The translations under genes were made by a program, and so were the position numbers. The notes under the pieces were generated by a model. The model saw only the letters and a list, made by a program, of their open reading frames with translations, had not been told where the DNA came from and did no database searches. From assembly GCA_035283065.1 (NCBI GenBank), contig DATEUP010000090.1, forward strand, positions 1-13,377: a stretch of 13,377 nt of DNA. Reading direction: 5' to 3'. The first letter of the stretch is position 1; each line of letters starts with the position of its first letter. This stretch comes from DATEUP01 sp035283065. GTDB taxonomy: Archaea; Thermoplasmatota; DTKX01; DATEUP01. This document shows positions 1 to 5,640 of this stretch, one piece after another.

Positions 1-1689
1 GGGGGGCCTCGTGATGGCCGACATCATCCGGATCGAGGCGAGCCAAAGCGCCGCCACGGTGACCAGGCCCGCGACGGCCGTGAGGTGCCACGACGCGGAG
101 AACTCGATCGCCACGAAGTCGACGAAGAGGAGCAGGACGAGGACGACAAACGCCGTGTATCGCGCGATGCCGGCCACATCGTGGACGAGGAAGCGCAGCC
201 GCGCGAAGTCGACCTTGGGGACGGCGTCCTCGACATCGATCCGGACCTCGCGCCAAATGAGGAGCGAGAGGAGGACAACGAAGGGCGCGAGCACGGTGTG
301 GCCGGGGCCGATCGAGAACGCAAGGGGGAGGAGCAGGGCGAGGTAGGCGCCCACGAGGGCAAGGAGGACGGGGTCGCCGTGGGCGACCGGGTGGCTTCTC
401 GCGCGCGGCCCGATCGACTCGGAGAAGATCGCGCCGACCACGCGGCCGCCGAACCGGAGCGCGCGCGGCGTGAAGCGCGCAAGCCCCAGCGCGATCCCTT
501 CGCTGTGCCGCATGAGGAGCGGGGTGAGGGCGGAGGTGATCAGCGCAAGGCCGCCGGCGAGGGGGAAAAGCTCGCGCGCGTGCGCAAGGGCCGGAACCTG
601 GACGCCCCCCTCGGGGCGCGTGAGGTTCGAGCCCAGCGACGAGTAGATGATCGCGTCTTCGCTGCGCCCGCAAGCCGCCGTCCCGATCGCCGTGGCCGCG
701 CGGCGGCCGAACCCGAGGAGCACGGCAAAGGCGGAGAGGATCAGCACCTCGTCGATGAGGACCGCGACCACCGCGGCCGCAAGCAGCGGCGCCACACCGG
801 GGATGAGGTCAACCGCGATGTTCATGCCAAAGTAGACGAAGAAGACCGCGACAAACGCGTCGCGGAAGGTCGAGAGCTTGAGTTGGAGGCGCTCGGTGAG
901 CCGCGTCTCGGCGAAGGCCATCCCGATGAAAAACGTGCCCAAGATGAAGGGCGTGCCGAAGAGCACCGCGAGCCCCGCGGAGGCAAACACGAGGGTGAGC
1001 GCAAGGAGGATGAACACCTCCTCGTTCTTGATGCGCTCGATGAGGCGCGCGAGCTTCGGCATACCAAAGACGGCGAGCGCCAGGAACGAGCCGTAGATGA
1101 CCGCGGCGCCTTGGACGGACTGAAGGACCGCAAGCGTGGTGCCGCGCCCGGCGACCCAGCCGACGGAGATCGTGAGCAGGATCATCGAGAGGAAGTTCTC
1201 GACGACCATGGAGCCAAGCAGGACCTCGGTCTCGGGGTGAGCGCTGTCGAGGCGCTTGAGTTCGATGAGGCTCTTTGCGGCGATGCCAAGCGAGGACATC
1301 GCGAGGATCCCCCCGAGGAAGAGGGACTCGACGGGGCCCCAGCCGAAGGCCGCGCCGACGAGGAACCCCGAGAAGAGCAGGACGCCGTAGTCGACGAACG
1401 CGAGGATCGTGGAGGGCTTGCCGGCGTTCTTGAGCTTGCGCACGGAGAACTCGAGCCCGACAAAGAAGAGCAGGAACGCGATCCCGAGGTCCGCAAGCGC
1501 CTTGACGGTCGGCGAGCCGACGAGGTCGACGCCGGCTTGGGGCATGAAGAAGCGCCAGTTCGCCTCGCCGAGAGCGATGCCGACGACGAGGTAGCCAAGG
1601 ATCACGGACTGGCCGAGCTTCGAGGCCACGACCGCGCCGAGAAACGCGGCCAGGGTGACGACCGCGAGCGAGAAGAAGTCGAAGGCCAC
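1..1689 (-). CDS. KefB/KhtU-like CPA2 monovalent cation:proton antiporter (3' end cut by window edge)
   Basis: An integral membrane protein that should exchange K+ or Na+ for H+. The frame is open for 563 codons from a GTG at 1689 to base 1 with no stop, so the C-terminus lies outside the window. A G-run (GGGGGG) about 7 bases before the GTG acts as the ribosome site. The N-terminal 400 residues show the CPA2 fold: many hydrophobic helices, an early LGYLVVGIALG segment, FFVGLEF near residue 75, and a GRSEDAIIYSSLG segment where relatives have RGE-type motifs. After about residue 400 there is a basic/polar linker and at least three further hydrophobic segments, so it is longer than a minimal exchanger. 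At residues 164-165 it reads E-N (VVENFLSM), where relatives usually have E-D or Q-D carrying the ion-binding Asp. It lies downstream of a KhtT-like gene on the same strand, which points to K+ efflux. Family assignment is firm; the transported ion is inferred. Confidence 0.9.
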   Translation of the reverse strand, partial: MAFDFFSLAVVTLAAFLGAVVASKLGQSVILGYLVVGIALGEANWRFFMPQAGVDLVGSPTVKALADLGIAFLLFFVGLEFSVRKLKNAGKPSTILAFVDYGVLLFSGFLVGAAFGWGPVESLFLGGILAMSSLGIAAKSLIELKRLDSAHPETEVLLGSMVVENFLSMILLTISVGWVAGRGTTLAVLQSVQGAAVIYGSFLALAVFGMPKLARLIERIKNEEVFILLALTLVFASAGLAVLFGTPFILGTFFIGMAFAETRLTERLQLKLSTFRDAFVAVFFVYFGMNIAVDLIPGVAPLLAAAVVAVLIDEVLILSAFAVLLGFGRRAATAIGTAACGRSEDAIIYSSLGSNLTRPEGGVQVPALAHARELFPLAGGLALITSALTPLLMRHSEGIALGLARFTPRALRFGGRVVGAIFSESIGPRARSHPVAHGDPVLLALVGAYLALLLPLAFSIGPGHTVLAPFVVLLSLLIWREVRIDVEDAVPKVDFARLRFLVHDVAGIARYTAFVVLVLLLFVDFVAIEFSASWHLTAVAGLVTVAALWLASIRMMSAITRPP

Positions 1690-1747
1690 CCGTGCACCCC
1701 CCTTTCCCCTTGCTCCGCTTCCCGTGTGTGCGTACGTTCGTGGGCCC

Positions 1748-1771
1748 GCGTGCGCCACCTTAGGCGCACGC
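1748..1771. repeat. Perfect 9-bp inverted repeat between the KhtT-like and antiporter genes
   Basis: GCGTGCGCC and GGCGCACGC are separated by six bases (ACCTTA). It lies in the 99-bp gap between the end of the regulator gene and the GTG of the antiporter. The hairpin could attenuate or stabilise the bicistronic message, or end some transcripts after the regulator. There is no T-run after it on the minus strand, so a classical terminator is not supported. Confidence 0.5.
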
Positions 1772-1788
1772 AGGCGTGTTTGCCGAGC

Positions 1789-2289
1789 CTACAGCCCCGC
1801 GTGGACGAAGTCCTCGAGTTTGGCGACCCCTTCGGCATCCGCGATGACCACGAGGATGTCGTTGGCCTCCACCGGCGTGTCGGGGGCGGGGTTCGGCAGT
1901 GACGAGCCGTCTTCGCGCAGGATCGCGACGATCGAGCAGCCCGTGCGCCTCCGGATGTCGAGGTCGAGGATGCGCCGGCCGACGACCGGAGAGCCGCCTA
2001 CGACCGTGACGGTCTCGAGCCCCGCTTTCTTGGCGAGGGCCGCCCGGAACATATCGATCGGCGAGGGCTGCCAGAATCCACCGGTGAGAACCGCGGCAAG
2101 CCGCCTTGCCTCGGAATCGGAGAGGGAAACGGCGACCGGATCGCCCGCCCCGGGCTCCCGGAAATACAGGTCTTTGTCACCGCTTTTGTGCACGACGACG
2201 GCAAGCTCGCCGCCCGTTTCGATGGGCAGCGTGAAGCGCCGGCCGATCCCTGGCAGCTCGGTTTCGAGAATCTCAGGCATAGAGTGCAT
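1789..2289 (-). CDS. KhtT-like regulatory subunit of a cation/proton antiporter (TrkA_C/RCK_C domain)
   Basis: A soluble protein of 166 residues (163 if it starts at the second ATG at 2280). The N-terminus reads ETELPGIGRRF, the hallmark opening of KhtT-type regulators, followed by a beta-rich domain to about residue 75. A short helical linker leads to a C-terminal RCK_C/TrkA_C domain, from LETVTVVGG near residue 100 to ANDILVVIADAEGVAKLEDF at the end. In Bacillus, KhtT gates the K+/H+ antiporter KhtU, and its RCK_C domain senses pH and cyclic di-AMP (known for that family). Here the next gene on the same strand is a KhtU-like antiporter, so the pair is probably one transcription unit. A TATA-like box lies about 31 bases before the ATG at 2289, favouring a short-leader message. 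Cyclic di-AMP binding here is inference. Confidence 0.9.
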   Translation of the reverse strand: MHSMPEILETELPGIGRRFTLPIETGGELAVVVHKSGDKDLYFREPGAGDPVAVSLSDSEARRLAAVLTGGFWQPSPIDMFRAALAKKAGLETVTVVGGSPVVGRRILDLDIRRRTGCSIVAILREDGSSLPNPAPDTPVEANDILVVIADAEGVAKLEDFVHAGL

Positions 2290-2316
2290 CCCGGTTTTCC
2301 GATGGAAAGGGGCAGG

Positions 2317-2323
2317 ATAAAAA
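2317..2323 (-). promoter_or_regulatory. TATA-like box for the KhtT-like gene
   Basis: Read on the minus strand this is TTTTTAT, the only AT run in a GC-rich stretch. Its centre lies about 31 bases before the ATG at 2289. An archaeal TATA box lies about 26 bases before the transcript start, so the leader would be only about 5 bases. Confidence 0.45.
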
Positions 2324-2387
2324 GGTGACGCATGGCCAGATTCGCGGAGCGACGGCCGCAATTCGCGTCGAAAAGAGGGCGACCGCA

Positions 2388-2405
2388 GGGGCCCTGAAGG
2401 GCCCC
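2388..2405. repeat. Perfect 8-bp inverted repeat in the divergent region
   Basis: GGGGCCCT, two bases (GA), then AGGGCCCC. It lies between the minus-strand KhtT-like gene and the plus-strand UPF0173 gene and directly precedes the 22-bp tandem repeat. Further GGGGCCCC motifs occur at 2454-2461 and near 2484. It could be an operator or the founder of the repeat array. Confidence 0.5.
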
Positions 2406-2409
2406 GCCT

Positions 2410-2453
2410 GGGGGCCTTGAAAACCACGCCTGGGGGCCTTGAAAACCACGCCT
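2410..2453. repeat. Two exact tandem copies of a 22-bp unit
   Basis: The unit runs GGGGGCCTTG then AAAACCACGCCT; copies occupy 2410-2431 and 2432-2453 with no mismatch. A diverged copy precedes them (2387-2409), and a third begins at 2454 (GGGGCCCCACGC) before losing similarity. The array fills the centre of the 225-bp divergent intergenic region 2290-2514. The 22-bp period is about two helical turns, so repeated binding sites for one protein are possible, but simple slippage expansion is equally possible. Confidence 0.8.
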
Positions 2454-2514
2454 GGGGCCCCACGCAAAAGGGTTATCGCGCCGGGGCCCCCCGTGGGGCG
2501 GGAGAGGGAACGAA

Positions 2515-3201
2515 ATGCGCGCGGAGTGGATCGGGCATGCAGCCTGGCTGCTGGAAGGGAAGGACAAGGTGCTGGTCGACCCGTTCATCACGGGCAACCC
2601 GAAGACGGACCGCAAGCCCGCAGCCCTGCGCTGCGACATCATCGTCGTTACGCACGGGCACAACGACCACCTGGGGGACACGGTCGAGATTGCCAAGAAG
2701 AACAACGCGACCGTGTGCGCCGTTCACGAGATCGCCGTGTACCTCGAGGCGCAGGGCGTGAAGGCGGAGGGGATGAACAAGGGCGGGTCGATCAAGGTGA
2801 AGAACACGACCATCCGGCTTGTCGAGGCGATCCACTCGGGCGACTACAATTCGCCCAAGGAAGGCATGGTTCCGGGGGGCTCGGCGACCGGCGCGGTGAT
2901 CGAGTCAGGGGGCAAGGTGTACCACGCGGGCGACACGGCGCTCTTTTCGGACATGAAGCTCATCGGCCAGCTCTACCGGCCGGACCTTGCCCTCCTGCCG
3001 ATCGGCGACCGGTACACGATGGGGCCGAAAGAGGCTGGCTGGGCGGCCGCCTTCGTAGAAGCGCCCGCGGTCGTGCCGATGCACTACTCGACGTTCCCGA
3101 TCATCGAGCAGGACCCGTTCGAGTTCGAGGCGCACTGCAAGAAGAAGGGGTACAAGGGCGAGGTCACGATCCTGAACCCCGGGGAGCACCTCAAAGTGTA
3201 G
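2515..3201 (+). CDS. UPF0173-family metal-dependent hydrolase (metallo-beta-lactamase fold)
   Basis: A soluble protein of 228 residues, the normal length for the UPF0173 / YtkL-type family. The N-terminus WIGHAAWLLEG followed by DPFITGNP is typical. The metal-binding motif HGHNDH sits at about residues 44-49, followed later by HSGDYNS, a YHAGDTALFSDM segment carrying the metal-bridging Asp, and a late VVPMHYSTFP histidine. All ligands expected for a two-metal site are visible. The substrate of the family is not established. The ATG at 2515 follows a purine-rich stretch (GGGAGAGGGAA) that can serve as ribosome site, and a weak AT-richer stretch (AAAAGGGTTATC, 2467-2478) about 43 bases upstream may be its promoter. 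It diverges from the KhtT-like gene; no functional link to its neighbours is evident. Confidence 0.93.
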   Translation: MRAEWIGHAAWLLEGKDKVLVDPFITGNPKTDRKPAALRCDIIVVTHGHNDHLGDTVEIAKKNNATVCAVHEIAVYLEAQGVKAEGMNKGGSIKVKNTTIRLVEAIHSGDYNSPKEGMVPGGSATGAVIESGGKVYHAGDTALFSDMKLIGQLYRPDLALLPIGDRYTMGPKEAGWAAAFVEAPAVVPMHYSTFPIIEQDPFEFEAHCKKKGYKGEVTILNPGEHLKV

Positions 3202-3215
3202 GCCGCGGGCGGGCC

Positions 3216-3270
3216 CCTTATCTTACTACACCCCACCCGCACCACCCCATTCCGGAGGGCACAGATAAGG
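3216..3270. repeat. 8-bp inverted repeat with 39-base spacer after the UPF0173 gene
   Basis: CCTTATCT (3216-3223) pairs perfectly with AGATAAGG (3263-3270). The arms are the most AT-rich parts of the 151-bp gap between the hydrolase stop and the start of the marker-11-like gene. They could close a small structured RNA, or be two opposed copies of a regulator half-site. The pyrimidine-rich spacer (CACCCCACCCGC and similar) shows no further strong pairing. Confidence 0.45.
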
Positions 3271-3281
3271 CGGAGGGGGAG

Positions 3282-3332
3282 GTGAGCGAAAGCGCCCCGG
3301 CCGGTTTGCCGCCCTTCGCCCCCTTTTTATGA
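3282..3332 (+). CDS. Possible 16-residue leader ORF overlapping an ATG of the next gene
   Basis: A GTG at 3282 directly follows a strong G/A-rich stretch (GGAGGGGGAG) and opens a frame of 16 codons (VSESAPAGLPPFAPFL) ending in TGA at 3330-3332. The stop overlaps the ATG at 3329 in the arrangement ATGA, common in translational coupling. It can only be real if transcription starts well upstream of the TATA-like box at 3324-3330. It may be chance. Confidence 0.15.
   Translation: MSESAPAGLPPFAPFL
3324..3330 (+). promoter_or_regulatory. TATA-like box that places the marker-11 start at GTG 3353
   Basis: TTTTTAT in a GC-rich context, centred 26 bases before a GTG at 3353. This is the spacing expected for an archaeal leaderless message beginning at the GTG. 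The longer in-frame ATG at 3329 would overlap the box and would not be on such a transcript. Confidence 0.5.
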
Positions 3333-3352
3333 GGGCGCCACATTCGCCTTGC

Positions 3353-4333
3353 GTGCACCGGCCCGGCGCCTCCTTTGAGGGCAAGCGCTACGCCCCCGAA
3401 GACCTGGCAAAGCTCGTCGGGCCGGCGGCGGCCACGCGTGTCTTTACGCTGACCGACCCGGCGCACGCCTGCTGCCGCATCATCGAGGAGCGCGCGCTAA
3501 AGGGCGCAGCCGAGTGGGCCGCCGCGAACCGGAGGCGAGCCGCGGGGCCCGTTACGAGTGCCCGTGTGGACGGCCGGACGCTCACTACGGATTCGCAGAT
3601 GGCGGACGGCCCCGGACAACTTGATGGCCCTGCCTTCGGTCCCGCCGAGGAAGGCAAGGGGGGTGAGGCCCTCTTGGACTGCTTCACGCGCGGCAAGGAC
3701 GTCGTGACGCGCTGGAAGGGCCTCGCGGGCGCGGGCCTTGGGCTCGCGGCATCGTTTGGCCTCGCCTCCGGCGTCCTCGAGTTCCGGGCCTCCGGCCTCG
3801 AAGGCGTCGGGGGCAACCGCGCGGTCGAGATGGAGGTCGTTACGCCGGGGCTTAACCGCCTCCTCATCGGGATCGACGACACGGACACGCCCCAGAGCGG
3901 CGCGACGTGGGCGCTTGCGCGCGAGGCGACCGCGGGGCTCGAGGACATGGCCGTACTCTCCCTGCGCGTCGTGCAGCTCTTCCCCGGCGTGCCAACAAAG
4001 ACGACGAACTGTGTCGCCACACTCGTGGAGGGCGCGGTCGCGCCCTGGATGAAGGAGGCCGTCAAGATCGAGGTCCGGGACCGCATCGAGTCGCTCGCCA
4101 AGTCCACTGAGGTGGGGCTCGCCTTCGCAGAAGGGGTTGTCATTGACCGCTTCGCGGAGGCCGAGGCGTTCTGCCGGCGCGCGCGCAAGGAAATCGTGAC
4201 AGAGGCCGACGCGCAGGCTGCGGCCCGCGCGTTCGGGGCGCAGGTCGTGCTCGACGGGCGCGGGATGATCGGGGCGGTGGCGGCCCTCGGAGCGGCCGAA
4301 ATGGGGCCCGAGGCCGCCGACCTCCCCCGCTAA
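3353..4333 (+). CDS. Methanogenesis marker protein 11-like protein (TiaS-related GIDDTDT domain)
   Basis: About 326 residues from GTG 3353 (334 from the in-frame ATG 3329). The diagnostic stretch is LLIGIDDTDTPQSGATWALA near residue 170, followed by VVQLFPGVPTKTTNCVAT; this combination matches the marker-11 family. Before it come GLAGAGLGLAASFGLASGVL and an N-terminal AEWAAANRR segment in the order of that family. The GIDDTD motif is shared with TiaS, the archaeal enzyme that adds agmatine to tRNA-Ile2, but TiaS carries it at its extreme N-terminus, so TiaS itself is unlikely. The family was defined by restriction to methanogens and its reaction is not known to me. No methanogenesis gene is visible in the window. 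A CPA1 antiporter starts 35 bases downstream and may be co-transcribed. Start chosen from TATA spacing; the assignment is from memory of motifs. Confidence 0.75.
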   Translation: MHRPGASFEGKRYAPEDLAKLVGPAAATRVFTLTDPAHACCRIIEERALKGAAEWAAANRRRAAGPVTSARVDGRTLTTDSQMADGPGQLDGPAFGPAEEGKGGEALLDCFTRGKDVVTRWKGLAGAGLGLAASFGLASGVLEFRASGLEGVGGNRAVEMEVVTPGLNRLLIGIDDTDTPQSGATWALAREATAGLEDMAVLSLRVVQLFPGVPTKTTNCVATLVEGAVAPWMKEAVKIEVRDRIESLAKSTEVGLAFAEGVVIDRFAEAEAFCRRARKEIVTEADAQAAARAFGAQVVLDGRGMIGAVAALGAAEMGPEAADLPR

Positions 4334-4368
4334 ACGCCTGAGGCCTTGCGCGAGGGGAGGTGCCCGGG

Positions 4369-5631
4369 GTGGAAGTCTGGCAACTCGTGGGGTTCTCAGC
4401 GGCGGTGCTGCTCCTCGGCTTTGCCGCGCGCCTCGTGTTCGACCGGTGGAAGGTGCCGGACTTCTTGCTCCTCATCGTGGCGGGCCTTGCAATCGGCCCG
4501 GCAGGGGCAAACGCGCTGCCGGCGGACCTGCGCGCAGGGTTCGAGGGTGCGGCGGGCCCCCTGCTCTCGGTCACGGTTGCGTTCCTCATGATGGAGGCTG
4601 GCATCCACCTCACGGTCGAGGGCGGGCGGCTCGTTACGCTACTCATCCTCGCGCACACGGCGCTTGCCGGAGCGCTGACGTTCGCCGGAGCGTGGGCGGT
4701 ATCGGTCTACGCCTTCGGCCTCTCGCCATCTTCCGCCACCGTCCTTGCGGCCGCCACACTCGGCCCCTCGGCGGTCGTGCTCGCGAGCTTCGCGCCGAAG
4801 CTCTCGATCAAGCCCCAGACCCGGCAAGCGCTCCTCTTCGAGGGAATCCTCGCCAACGTGCTCGGCTTCTTCGTCGTGATGAGCGTCCCGGGGCTCGGGA
4901 CGGGCAGCGCGGGCGCCGCCGAGTGGGCGGGCGCGCTCTCCGCGCTTGCCCTGGCGGTCATGCTTGCGGGCGCAGCGGGCCTCGGCTGGGCCTTCGTCCT
5001 CAAGCACCTGCACCCCCGGGAGGGCGTGTTCATCGCCACGCTCGCGGTCGCCCTCGGAATCTACGCGGTCGCATCGGGCCCCCTCGGCGGCAACGGCGCA
5101 GTGGGGGCCTTCGCCTTCGGGTGGGTCCTTAGGCGAGCCGGGGGCATTGCCCGCGAGCGGGCGTTGCCGGGGGCCCAGGTGGACGGCGCCGCCGACCTCG
5201 GCCGCTTCCACTCCGAGGCCTCGTTCCTCGTCCGCACGTTCTTCTTCCTTTACCTCGGCCTCCACTTCGACCCCGCGCTGGCCACCCCCTCCGCGCTCGC
5301 GCTTGCCCTCGCGCTCGTCGCCGTGTTCCTTGCGGCGCGCTACCCGAGCTGCGCCCTGCTGAGGCGCGCGTGGAGCCTCGGCAGGCCGGACACGCTCGTT
5401 CTCTTGGGCAGCGTGTCGCGGGGGCTCACGGACATCCTCCTCGTGCTCTACGGAATCTCCTCGGGGCTTGTCCCTGCAGCCGAGGCGCCGCTGCTTGCCA
5501 GCGTCATTGTGATCCTCCTGCTGGCCTCGCTGGCGGCGAACGGACTTGCCATCCTCCTTGCCGAGCGGTCCCGAAAGCGCGATGCGCGGCTCGAGCAGGG
5601 GCCGGAGGGAGCGCCCGCGCGCCCCCAGTGA
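4369..5631 (+). CDS. NhaP-like CPA1 monovalent cation:proton antiporter
   Basis: A 420-residue polytopic membrane protein with about 12 hydrophobic helices. CPA1-type landmarks in order: KVPDFLLLIVAGLAIGP near residue 30, a long VAFLMMEAGIHL helix near 75, ATVLAAATLGPSAVVL near 130, GNGAVGAFAFGWVL near 240, FLVRTFFFLYLGLHF near 290, and SRGLTDILL near 350. It should exchange Na+ or K+ for protons. One key residue looks changed: the helix that normally reads E-S-x-L-N/T-D here reads EGILANVL (E158 to N163), so the ion-binding Asp is replaced by Asn (codon AAC at 4855-4857). Start: GTG 4369 has GGGGAGGTG ending seven bases before it; a GTG nine bases upstream (4360) would sit inside that ribosome site. 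It follows the marker-11-like gene by 35 bases and converges on kup with a 9-base gap. No RCK domain. Confidence 0.9.
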   Translation: MEVWQLVGFSAAVLLLGFAARLVFDRWKVPDFLLLIVAGLAIGPAGANALPADLRAGFEGAAGPLLSVTVAFLMMEAGIHLTVEGGRLVTLLILAHTALAGALTFAGAWAVSVYAFGLSPSSATVLAAATLGPSAVVLASFAPKLSIKPQTRQALLFEGILANVLGFFVVMSVPGLGTGSAGAAEWAGALSALALAVMLAGAAGLGWAFVLKHLHPREGVFIATLAVALGIYAVASGPLGGNGAVGAFAFGWVLRRAGGIARERALPGAQVDGAADLGRFHSEASFLVRTFFFLYLGLHFDPALATPSALALALALVAVFLAARYPSCALLRRAWSLGRPDTLVLLGSVSRGLTDILLVLYGISSGLVPAAEAPLLASVIVILLLASLAANGLAILLAERSRKRDARLEQGPEGAPARPQ

Positions 5632-5640
5632 CCCGCGCGT

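Noticed and set aside
85..1902. A 605-residue open frame on the plus strand
   Set aside because: It is the antisense of the antiporter and part of the KhtT-like gene: very rich in E, R, D and G with no domain, as expected for the opposite strand of GC-rich coding DNA.
2410..2461. A small CRISPR array
   Set aside because: The 22-bp copies abut with no spacers, and no cas gene is nearby.
5632..5640. A terminator between the NhaP-like and kup genes
   Set aside because: Only nine bases separate the stops and no strong hairpin or T-run is present.
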